This document shows positions 1 through 10,933 of a DNA stretch of 64,000 nt, in pieces. The DNA is from Acacia acuminata. Its lineage: Eukaryota > Streptophyta > Magnoliopsida > Fabales > Fabaceae. Made by a program: the position numbers and the translations under genes. The notes beneath the pieces are model-generated. The model did no database searches, was not told the DNA's origin, and worked only from the letters and a program-made list of their open reading frames with translations. The first letter of the stretch is position 1; the number at the start of each line of letters is the position of its first letter. The stretch spans positions 62,001 to 126,000 of the forward strand of contig JAFJYI010000274.1 of NCBI GenBank assembly GCA_019022655.1, given 5' to 3'.

Positions 1-770
1 ATTACCATTATAGGATAAGCGTGATCACAGACGACCAAAGCGAACGTACCAAAATCGTCAACGAAGGTACGGACGCATACCGTAACACTAACTCTGATGT
101 TCACTGTATACCTACATGTGATGGTTGTATTCATAGATTGAGAATCTGTTTTAAAAAGTTATTGAGTATACATATACAGCTGTACACGGGTTATAGTATT
201 GATAACGCCGTTGAGTTTTCCTAGCGCTGAGGACACGATAGGCCATCGTGGCACTTGGTGAATAGTGCGAGACTATAATAACGTTCATATGCGCGTGTCA
301 GTGTTCTGTTATTATCTTTTATATGTGAATATTGCTGTGAAACCATGAGATAACTGTCATACATAACTGTACATGAATATGAGGTTAAGTTACTGAGGTT
401 CAATGGGCATTGAACCTTAGCTCTTACCATAGCTTCAGGATCGGAGTAAACGGGATCGAAGACAAGGGTAAGTTTGTAGATGTAGGAACATTTGGAGAAA
501 GTCCTATTGACATGTACTTTACGATATCGACATTTGAAAAAAATGTAACGCTCGTTAAAAACACATACATGACAAAGTGGATATTTATCAGTTACTTTTC
601 AATACTATTTACTTCCGATGCTCAACTCGATCAAGATACCGCGGAAAAACGCCAAAATTGGGATGTGACAATTATTCCAATTATAATTATATCTTTATAT
701 AAAATATCCATGATAATTCATTCAATAAAATTCTTCATTCTAACATCGCATACTCCACCCACAGTTTAAT
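1..770 (+). repeat. LTR-type retroelement remnant, block A
   Basis: No gene is seen here. The stretch from about 30 to 460 matches, in order, blocks at 5700-6250 and 8270-8870: a segment with 'ttttcctagcgctgaggaca', a 'gtggcact' motif, a short inverted repeat (about 395-418) and then 'atagcttcaggatc'. In the 8.3-kb copy this order lies inside a sequence bounded by TGTGACA...TGTTACA, so the block is probably the 3' half of a decayed LTR cut by the window edge. The family name is unknown, and the short reading frames here are not credible genes. Confidence 0.45.
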
Positions 771-2740
771 TAAGCGAAAACAAAATTATCTTAGTTTCTA
801 TTGGCAGTTCATAAAACCAAATTCTTCTGTATGCAAGTGCATCCACTTGATTCATATATCTATTATCAGAACCAATATCTTCATGTTCTAACTTAACCTT
901 ATATTTTTAAATCATTTAATCACCAAATCTGAAATAGTTAGCCCAACCATCAAATAGAAAGAATATCATTAGATTCCCTACAATCTTGCCACACCATTTT
1001 ATAACACAAATTTCAAAATTTTTTCTTTAAATTAAATTTAAATCATAATCAATCTGAAACAGAATCCCAATTCTTCACCATTGTCAAAATACTACCTACA
1101 CACATATCCAAAAGAACATCTTCCTTCGGAACATTTTATCAAATTCATATGCTATAGACAAATAAGATACTCCCAAACATCAATAAACCAATTTCTCAAC
1201 AGACTTATTATCAAGAGCTTTCTCCTTTGTCAAAGAAAATTCCTAATATAATAATTCCAATTTGCAACGACCACAAAGGAGAAGAAATGATTCAAGATTT
1301 CAAGCATATGGCACGCATCAAAGAAAATGAAGAATGGAGGGGGAAAAATAAAATAATAGCAAACTCACATTAGCAGAGAATGGACCATGGCCAAGAAAGA
1401 AGGATTGGAACTTCTGCACCAATACATGATGGACCAAAACAGACCAAGGATGTTTGTTGGCAAAGGAAATAGAAGCAGCAAACTCGGCTTACTCCCAAAC
1501 CACCATGACACACCAAATCGAGAAGGGGGAAATTGACTAGTGTTGAAGAGCACCCTTGGAATCTATGAGCAACTACACGCACAAATCGCAAGAGAGGTGG
1601 AAGAGTAAAGGGAAAGAGATCACAGACTACTCCAATGTTTAAAAAGGAATTATAGTAACTTTGAATGGTAAAATAAAATAAATTATTCTTTTGGCATATA
1701 GAAATTTTGAAGCCCAAGAGGGGATAACATGTCAAGCTCTACTAAGTTTAAATATAACAATGAGGTATTAATTGTGATTATTCCTTATATGATTTCAATT
1801 TCTCTTTGTTTTTTCTTAAAAAATAAAATTTATTTATATTTACAAATAGTTGGGGAGTTAAAAATTATTCTGGTAGCACTCCTAGGATTTGAACTCAAAA
1901 CGCAAAAGACAAACAAGGACCTCAATCCCATAAAGTCACTAGCTTCACTTTGTTACCAAACTACAATAAATGAATAAATAATTCAATGATCAAAACTTAT
2001 TATTATTATTATTCAGGGCTATTACAATGTGTTCGAGTACCACCCCCAAATTGATATATAGTCCTACGGTCACTTGCCCTGGTTTTAATGGTAAGCTTGC
2101 ATGCATATGGTTGATCCGGTCCAAGAAAATAATCAATTTATTCCGTTTCACCTATTACTCAAATGTGCCGACTCGTCAACTACTCAATGTAATTTAGCCT
2201 TGTGAGTCACATGCTCAGTGACCGAGCAGGAAAAAAAATGGCTGGGAGAAAGTATAATTTATTATTTCAAAAAAAAGGTAGAGAACAAAGAAACAGGATG
2301 TGGCGTATATGTATATAGTTGTTTTGGTACAGTAATTATATCTTGTAAGATCAAATTTGATTTTGAAGGGTTTTAGTTTGTTTAGGTCTTGCCCTGAAAT
2401 CAGATCAGGTGAGCACCTTGAGGACTTAAAGACTGGAGTGAGTCCAGGTGGTATGGTCTTTTACTCCGTTGATTTTCTCTAGACGATGGTGTAAATCTAT
2501 GATTTAGTAATTTCCAGAATGAGTTCATAGAATTGCTGGGTTTTGTTTGATGTTAGGGGTTTAAAATGTTCGATTTAATCCTTTTTATTCTTTAAACAAT
2601 TTCTTTATTTTAATTGATAAAGAATTTAAAATGAAGATAATTTTATAATTAATACTTTATTTTAAAAAAATTATCATTGAAAAAATACATATTAAAAATT
2701 TTAAATCTGGACCATTCATATCAGATTTTGATGGTTCAAA
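771..2740. other. Intergenic, AT-rich; no gene seen
   Basis: Both strands were read and no coding signal is convincing. The only structured piece is a tRNA-promoter-like sequence at about 1853-1975 (listed separately). The rest is AT-rich sequence with stop codons in all frames. Confidence 0.6.
1853..1975 (-). mobile_element. Possible tRNA-derived SINE fragment
   Basis: Read on the minus strand, the segment carries a B-box-like 'gagttcaaatcc' preceded about 45 bases upstream by an A-box-like 'ggtaacaaagtgaagctagt', the arrangement of an internal pol III promoter. No clear poly(A) end or target-site duplication was found, so this may be a truncated or old copy. It does not resemble the two SINE families further along. 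Confidence 0.25.
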
Positions 2741-2774
2741 TTTCATCATATCGATGAGCATGTACTAAATTAAA

Positions 2775-3420
2775 TGGCGGGAGAAGATAACCTCCGCAAG
2801 AACAACGCTTGTACCAAAATGGGCAAGATATGAGTGGTGGCGAGGTGATCGGAGGTCTGGAGAATCGTTGGTTGGAAGGTCGGGGGTCTGAAGAAGAAGC
2901 TGATCTCTTACCATGTAGCAGGAAGAAGGTTAGAATACGTACGAAGGAGGATGGTGGGAAGGACGACACTAATACAGGTGTTACTGCTGTGAAACCTGTT
3001 TCCTATAGGAATAAAGTCCTGAATCTAGAGGAGAGGAGAGGGTAAAGCAAGCTTCGGATAGGGGCAGTTCTATAATGGATGCTGCATGGAAGGATTACAT
3101 CGAAGGGCTGAAGGGGTACTTTACTAGTCCCGAGTCCTTTCTGGAGTCCAGTGGCCTTCACACAAAAGATGGGAGACGTCGGGATCGGTGTGCTTCACTT
3201 AAGGTTACTCAAGAGGAATCTCAAGCCTCGTGTGCACCATGGAGGAAGTCATTGATCATTAAACCACTGGGCCTTAGCACTTCGGATGCATCAGAAACAG
3301 AGAAAACCTATGGAAGTTTGAGAATCCTTTCAAGCTTTCGGATGTAGAGAATGATTATTGTTATGAAGACTGCAATCAGGATGATGAGAAATGCACTGTA
3401 GTGATGAGCTGTTGGTGCTC
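2775..3420 (+). pseudogene. Decayed LINE ORF1-like remnant (tentative)
   Basis: Two short open stretches (2809-3045 and 3075-3347) in different frames read as charged, gag-like peptide. The end of the first (Arg/Lys-rich, then 'PVSYRNKVLN') resembles the N-terminal region of plant LINE ORF1 or retroelement gag proteins. The base composition is more GC-rich than its surroundings, as expected for former coding DNA. No zinc knuckle, reverse transcriptase or poly(A) end is seen, so the assignment is weak. It could equally be another captured or decayed gene. Confidence 0.28.
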
Positions 3421-3554
3421 ATCAGTCCACTTGGCACCAAAACTTATTCCACGGTGAAGATGAAGAGGCCACGCCATGAGTAGTACAATCCTGCGCAACT
3501 TGGGCTCCCAATGATTGGCACAATCTTGTGAGTGTATTTGCCGATAACTTGTGT

Positions 3555-3885
3555 GGGTTAAATACCATTTTTGTCATGGAAGTTTTGGTAAGGGGGCATT
3601 TAGCACCTGGAATTTTTTGGGTATTATTTTTGCCCCGGAAACTTACAAAAGGGAGCAAATATGCCCCAAAAGTTTTTTTTAGGAGTAAATTTGCCCCGGA
3701 AGTTTTTTTTATAGGAAAATTTTCCCTGGAAGTTTAGAAAGAGAGCAACGATCCAACAGTCAAGAACAACTGATCGGCAAGATTACTATTTTTTAAACTT
3801 CCAGGGCAAAAATGATACCAAAAAAACTTCCAGGTGCTGAGTGTCTTCTTACCAATACTTCCATGACAAAATTGGTATTTAACTC
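3555..3885. mobile_element. Mutator-type MITE with long inverted repeats
   Basis: The first and last ~90 bases form an imperfect inverted repeat (outer ends 'gggttaaataccatttttgt' and its complement 'gagttaaataccaattttgt'). The element is flanked by a 10-base direct repeat 'taacttgtgt' (3545-3554 and 3886-3895), of which 9 bases would fit the usual Mutator-type target duplication. It has no coding capacity. The centre repeats 'gccccggaagtttttttt'-like units. Confidence 0.75.
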
Positions 3886-3899
3886 TAACTTGTGTAGAA

Positions 3900-6353
3900 A
3901 CAATTCATGGAAGATGTAATACACTAAAATTCTTATTTATCATAAATATTAAATTTTGATGAATAAGTAGCATAAAAGGAAGGTGAATATGTGTCTCAAG
4001 TTATTATAATTTATTGATTATAATGTTAGGCAAATTTCACTTAGAATTAAATTAACAAAAGTCAAAATATAAGACTAGGATTAGAGATAATAAAATATGA
4101 TATAAGTAGCACATAAAATGATGGTTATTTTATAACCAAAAGAGGCAAGAAATGCTATGAAGACACTTAATCAAATTAAGGAAAATTAGCAAAAGTTAAT
4201 GGGTAAATTAGCTTGCATCCATTAAGATTAATTGCATAAATTCTCCTAATTAATTAGAGACAATTATAAATATTCAAGAGAGGGCTGATTATTTTCAAAA
4301 ATTAAGGGCCAAAGATCAAGGATTAAAGCTTGAATAACAAAGTGCTAATGACCTTAATTAAGTGACAAACCAACTAGACAATGATGCATATAATCAAGGG
4401 ACATTTAAGCTCTTGATTAGGATGTCAATTTAAGCTTAATACATCTGGCCCCAAAAGTCCAAAATTCCAGCTGGCCTTGTTGGAGCAATGAGAGCCAAGT
4501 ATCTTAAGATAATATCTCAAGTGTTAAGCCTAAACCTCCATGTAATTTAATTAACCAATGACAAGAGTAATTAAAGGGTATCTAAGCACTTGATTAGAGG
4601 GTTAATAAAGCTCCACAAATCTACCCCAAAAGTCAACATAAATGGCGCCTTGCACATGGAGGATTTTGAATAGGATTTATTATATAATAATCAAGATATT
4701 TTGCTTATAGGAGCACTTGCAATTTAAAATAAAAGATCTTTAATAGTGTTTAGATTTTTCTAACAACAATGAAGGGTGAAGATTAAGTTTGATAAAGTGG
4801 GTTTGATCCAATGGTTAGGGTAAAACATGAGAGGTTTTATCACATGAAAACAAGGTTCACATAAGCTTAGAATTTTCCCTATAAATAGACCATGAAACTC
4901 TCTTCATTCTTCACACCAAATCAGCTCAAAGCATTTGATTATAAGTAAGAGTTAGAGTGAGGGTGAAATTCAAGAGGAGGAAGAGAAAGAGCAAGGTTCT
5001 TCAAGGGTAAGTTCTCTAGTCTTAGCTTTTAGTTTTTAGTAAAATTGTAGTTTAATCTAAAAAATTGTAGAATAAATTCCTTTTCATATTTTTAAGACTC
5101 CATTGCTTTTAAAATGCAAAATGGAGTAAAAACAAGTTGGGAAATAATATTTAGAGTTAATGGAACAAGATAGTGAAAGATAGGAAATGTCCAGATTTCT
5201 GGGTTACTAGAATCAGTCACGTTGAAGCTATTATTTTATGTGTAACTTTATCTTCAAAAATTATGAAATTGTGCATGAATAAAGCAAACATCTGGGACAT
5301 TCTAAATATATAAAATCTGTAGTGTTTTGAGTTTTGTATAAAGAGATATGAATTTTCCAAGTTAGCTCATGTTTCAAAAGCGGGAACTGGAACAATAAGG
5401 GAAAAGATTAAAACTGGGAATTATTTATGCATTTCAAGTTAAAGGCGTTATTTTTCCTTAAAATAGATATGTCAAAGGTTATATATAATTTTGGAGCACC
5501 TCATTTTGATTTGTTTGTAATTAGTTATGATTTTTTAAAGTTATGGAAGAATCGAAATTTGAAATGCTGAATTTTGAAATTTAAAAAAAATGTAAGGGTA
5601 AAATTGGAATAATAAATCCACTAAGGGTAAAAAGGTCAGAAGTGGTGAAATTTCCTTTTAGGATATCATTCTAATTCATAAGGTATTTATTATAATATCA
5701 TAATGTGGTAATAACATTATAGGATATCCAAGAAGTCAGGAATCGGTACCAAAAGGAAATCGTACCGTTAGCTATGCAGACTAAGTTATGGACGCGTATT
5801 GTAACCATAATCTTCTATATCTTGTATGTCTGTATATGATTGTTTGTTTCATAAGAGTCATGAGCAAGACCAGGTCTTTGGTCATGCACCGTGAATAGGA
5901 CTTGGTCCAAGGTCACATGTTTGTTTACATTCAGCTTTATGTAGGTTATAGTCATGATAATACTGCAAGTATGTTTTCCTAGCACTGAGGACACGTGGAT
6001 TTGTGGCACTAGTGAGTGCAAACACTGTTGACATTACATTTACTGTGTGCTATGTGTTGCGGATACTGAAATGTTATGAATATATGTCATATATTGTTAT
6101 ACCTGCTATAGAGATTAACTGTTACCTGAGATTCAATGGGTATTGAATCTCAGATTTAACCATAGCTTCAGGATCTAGAGGATCAGGAGCCGGTACAAAG
6201 TGTAAACAGCAAGCTTGAAGATTCAACTAGAGTTTTTATTTTGGACTGTATTTAAATATTGGATAATTGTACCGTTATTATACTCGATCGGATACACCGT
6301 GATTAATTTGTAGCCACATACTTATCAGTACTCCACCGCTCAAACCAACATAT
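3900..6353 (+). repeat. LTR-type retroelement remnant, block B
   Basis: This is non-coding. A TATA-like 'ccctataaatag' (about 4877-4889) is followed by a purine-rich leader and a 'aagggtaagttc' splice-donor-like sequence near 5006, suggesting an LTR promoter and leader. At 5700-6250 it contains the same ordered block as copies A and C, including an inverted repeat (about 6128-6152) and 'atagcttcaggatc'. It stops where block C begins (6354), as if C inserted into it. The left end was not located. Confidence 0.4.
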
Positions 6354-9300
6354 TGTGACATCCCAAAATTTGGAACTTGAGAATTAAATATGATTTGGGA
6401 TTAATTATGGAAAATTTTGCCTTAATAAAGTTTGAATTTATTTAAGGAATTAAAGGCATATTTTCCGTGAATTAAGAATAATATTTTAGCTCTTAAGAAA
6501 TTATTGGAGAAAAGAATAAATCCAAAGAAAACATAATAGGCTGAAAGGAATTGATGAATGGAGGGGGTATTATGGAATATGGATGTTTGTGTTCGTGCTT
6601 TGAAAACTGAATGTGAGAGGGATGGTTGAAGATTCTATGATTGTGTTGGAGTATTAAGGGAATTGTTTGGCAGATTGAGTGTGGGCTTAGGTGTTAAGCA
6701 TCATGGGCCAAAGGTGCGCTTTGTTTGTATGGTTCAAAAACACACACTCTAATCAGCCCAATTGCTCCTCAGATGATACACCACACAAACAGCTGATTAT
6801 ATATACGTGCTTATTTGCCTTTGTTTTTAATGATTGATAGCTAATCCTTCATTACTCAACCTTCCTCCACGTACGCACACTCCATCTTTAGTTTTTTTTT
6901 TTTTTATTTCTCCAATCTGGCTTAAACACACACATATGACCCCTTTCGTTCCATAACCTCCTTCTCCCTCCACGGCAAACTCTCTCTCCTTCGTTCCACT
7001 TCCCTTTTCTTCACCGGACGCCTCCACGACGCCACTCACCCCCTCCCTCTGAACATTTATTCAAGCCACTCACCTCTCCACTCCATACCATTCTTGCCGT
7101 TAGTTCAGAAGGAATCCGAGGGAAACTGAGAATCTGAGACGAGACGCGAGGGAGAGAGACGGTGAGATCAATCTAGAAAAGAAGGAAGAGACCTTCGATT
7201 GTTGCATGCAAGGACGTTTCTGAGACTGGGTGAGTTCTCTTAACTGATTTCCATCTGGGTTTTTGAAGAAGCTGAAGGTTAGAGAGAGAATGAGCTTATA
7301 TCAATGTTTTGAGGTTTGCATGTCTACTTTCAGAGGAGTTTTGATCATCTTTGATTCTGGAAACAAGTTTTTAAACCATGCATGTTAGATGTAAGCACCT
7401 GGTGTATGATTTCTGGAAGCATTGAGTTGATATGTGAAATTGCATTTGTCATCTTACACCACTCCTCTTGAGTCCGAAAATGGAGCCTCTTGGGTCTAAC
7501 GGTTTTGTAAGTTATAGGTTGAATTTTTCTCTGAAATTTTTACAGGGGAAAATAAAATTCTTAAGGTTTAAAATAAGCTTTGGTTCACCTAAAACGGAGG
7601 TCTACAACTCCAGTTATAATTTTTCAAAGTTGTACTAAGAAAACTGGAAATGCTGGTATGCTTCAGGAACAGAAAAATGGCGTTGGATTTCGGACTGACT
7701 AAACCAAATCATTGAAATGTGAAATTTTCCAGTTAAATATTAGATACATAGAGGTTTAATTTGATAGGTAATTCGTCAAAATCCGATAAGTATTGAAGGA
7801 GTTATGGTTTCTCAAAGTTTGGTCATAAAATCTGAAGAATTTCTGGACATTGTTTATGTTTGGAATTTTGGAAATTTTTCTCAGCCATAAATCAACTTGG
7901 TGACTTTAATTTATGAAAATAGACTTATCAAGGTTTAAGTAGAAATTGGAATCACTCCATTTGGAGTAATATTGGTTGAGTTATGAATTTTCCAAATTCT
8001 CAGAAAAGAAGCCTGAATTTTTGACAAGTCTTTAAAAAGTCACATAAGTTGTTAATTGTGTTAAACCTTTAAAGTAAAGGTTTCTTTGGTTAAAATGAAA
8101 GGTTAAATGGCTGAGATGATAATTGTCCATAGTGAATAGTATCTAATTAAATAAGCCTCAACGAGTATACATCCCTAATCATAAGGATATCAAAAGACAA
8201 GTATTTTTGGGATGGGTCTAGAGGAGTTGAATTTATAATTATGTTTGGATTGGTTAATGACCCATCACTATATAAATGTTAATTATAGGACCTGAGAATC
8301 GCCCGTGCCTGAAGGACAAGCGTAGTGATAAGAATCTGGTGGAAGGGGTTTTGTCGGTAAGACCAACAGGTAGTAACTATAATCTCACATTCTTTGCATA
8401 GCTATATATGTTTTTGTATGCCATATTTGTATGTCCCTTTGTATGAGGCCAGCACCACTCGTGGCTCGATTGAGCGGAAGGGCCGACCATGGGGCCAACT
8501 TCCGGTGGCTAGGCGGGGCCTAGTGCATTCATTGAATTGGTATTGAATTGCCAAATGAATTTCCTTGCGCCAAGGTATTTGAAAGTATTTGAATCAACAC
8601 TTGTATTACAAGCTGCATTATACTTGGTATGTAATACTTGTTGTTTGAATTTGAATTTGAACTTGAACTTGAATTTGAATTTGAATGCTTTATATCTTTG
8701 TGTGGACTGCTGTTTGGTGAATTTACATGTATTGCATATGCTAGAATTTGAGATTAACTTGTTACTCGGGATTCATTTATTTGAATCTCGAGCCTTCCAT
8801 AAATCCAGGAAATGGACAGAGACTAGTAGGCAAAGAGGAAGAGGCGGGCGTAGATATTGATTGGTCTTGAGAAGAAGGTGGAGTTGATGATGCAGATTGA
8901 AACATATAGTTTCACTTTTGTATATGAATAATTTTATTTCCTTATGACTTAGCTATTATTTTGAGGAAGTCATATGTGGCTATTGGGATGTATATATTTA
9001 AATTAGATACACATGATTACGTAGAAGTAGCAAGATATATATATCTTTGCTAACGATTTTTGCAGTGCACGGGTTTGTATGTAACAAGCCCAAGTTATGG
9101 TGAACGATTAGTAGAGCATTAGACTAATTGGAGAAATAAGGAAAAACTCGATGAATTTTGACAAGGTTCTAAGTATGATGCAATTTTAATGACAAGTTTG
9201 AACCCGATGATAGAATGTTTTCAAAAGTTTTAAATGGTTCAGAAAAGCCCAACCAAATTTATTTATTATTTTGAAAATTCTTTTTAAAGAAGGGCTTTCT

Positions 9301-9493
9301 TTACAAGAACCAAAACTAGCCAGTGGTTTAAATTTTTGTTAAATAGTACATCAGAATTTCTAATAGGTGAAGATGCCACTGCTCATTGCGGGCTCGAGCG
9401 GTGGACCAACATATATGCTCAATCGTTCCACTCGATGATATTCTTATATCGATAATGTATATTACCAATAATATAGAATTAGGGGTGTTACAG
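6354..9493 (+). mobile_element. Probable solo LTR, block C
   Basis: The left end reads 'tgtgacatcccaaaatttgg' and the right end 'aggggtgttaca', a TG...CA pair with near-complementary 7-base tips, typical of LTRs in plants. Inside are a pyrimidine-rich leader near 6900-7100 and the conserved 3' block at 8270-8870 with its stem-loop. No internal retroelement coding region or second LTR is seen, so it is either a solo LTR or part of a non-autonomous element. Flanking bases do not show a clean 5-base duplication. Reading frames inside (for example 8537-8860) are chance frames. Confidence 0.45.
8641..8687 (+). repeat. Hexamer repeat (TTGAAY)n
   Basis: About seven tandem copies of ttgaat/ttgaac lie inside LTR block C. 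In one frame they spell alternating Leu-Asn, which makes a misleading open frame. Confidence 0.8.
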
Positions 9494-9696
9494 AAGGCAT
9501 ATAAATCTAAAAAATATAAAATTATTTCCATGAGCTAGTTAGCAGTTCATGAAATAAAGCAAAACAATAATTTGTTTTAAAAAAAAAAAAAAAAGTAAAA
9601 CAAAGAGCCATGGAAAAACGATCAACCTAAACTTTCATTAGCAAATGAATGGAGAGAGATGTTAAATAGATGATCAAGTCAAATAGATTCTTAATC

Positions 9697-9728
<32 letters not shown>

Positions 9729-9740
9729 CTTCTATAGAAC

Positions 9741-9945
9741 AAGTTCAAAAAATTACTTATATTACACATAACAATATCCAATTGAAGCTGCATCCGAAAA
9801 TAAATTTTAAAAAGGCGAAACCAAACAGGATGTTCGTGCCTTGCTCCTCAAACAAGGATGATGAACCATGACTTTGAGCACCATATACAATTGCATATCG
9901 CAACTACCTAGCTGAGAGGGTAGTGATTGAACAAGTAGGCCTTAA
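9741..9945 (-). pseudogene. Relic of a receptor-kinase 3' end (tandem duplicate)
   Basis: The stretch matches 10755-10985, which is the 3' flank and last codons of the receptor kinase. Shared pieces in order are 'ttatattacacataacaat', 'aaacagga..tt', 'ctcaaacaaggatgatgaa' and 'gcaactacctagctgagag'. On the minus strand it reads into a final '...PLSAS'-type tail where the intact gene has '...TLSAR' and a stop. Nothing further upstream of the kinase was found here, so only the tail of a former neighbouring copy survives. Confidence 0.6.
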
Positions 9946-10754
9946 TTAGCGCCTCTCTTCCAACTTGAGATACGAGATTCTTATTCTACCTAAAATGATT
10001 TTCCTATTATAAATATTATGAAATTGGATGTTCATAGCCACATAGTCTCGAGATTCCATCTCATATGGCTAATGAGTCATTATGCCCTGCAGCTCCCCAA
10101 TTGAAAATTTTCTTTTAATTATTCCCTATAATCTCCAATTACACAATTATGTTGCTTAATTTCGTTCTTTATGCACTTGCAATTCTCTGGGTTAGTCTTC
10201 AATGTTGGGGTCCTATAAATAGATGATGATGAACACCATTTGAGATAAGGCAGTGAATGAGAACTGCTCATTATTTTCTCTGCAACTTTCTCCCATCTTC
10301 TCCATTTCCCCCATCTTAATCTATTTTTTTCTTATTTTTATAACATTTAATTCCACCTATATTCTCTAATACTTTGGGTGGGATGGATTTTTTTTTTTTT
10401 TTTTCTTTTTTTAAATTATAACTTAGAAAAAATTGAAGTGGATTACACAATGACAACATCGGTGAGACATTGAACCTAAAAGTAGTTTTGGATACCCAAA
10501 GCTCTCGAGTCAAAACTAATGGACAAGATCTACTACCTCAACATATTTAATGAACTAACTGTCAAATTTGACATGGATAGTATTCAGAACGATATTGTTA
10601 TGATTTGGAAACTATTGGGCCCACATTGAGCCCAAAAAACTTATTAATGCCAATATTCTCAAGCATAAACTGCAAATTTTCACCCTAACCTAAATTTTTC
10701 TTATCTAAATATTCATTCCAACAAAAAATATTACACGTAACAAAACATAACATC
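9946..10754. other. Spacer between the relic and the kinase gene; no gene seen
   Basis: AT-rich sequence with homopolymer runs (for example T-run 10389-10404). 'aggtcctataaatag'-type TATA sequence near 10211 is preceded by no recognisable gene. No coding signal is supported. Confidence 0.5.
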
Positions 10755-10933
10755 TAAGAACTAGTTCGAAAAATTACCTTATATTACACATAACAATGGC
10801 CTTTTTCACATGCAGACCAACATAACTTTAAAAAAAAAAAAAAATCAAACAGGACGTTTTATATATGTAGTGATCCTCAAACAAGGATGATGAATTATTT
10901 GGCTTTTTTCACCATATAATATTGGTGTAGCAA

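Noticed and set aside
8537..8860. 107-residue frame with Leu-Asn repeats
   Set aside because: It is the translation of a hexamer microsatellite inside an LTR.
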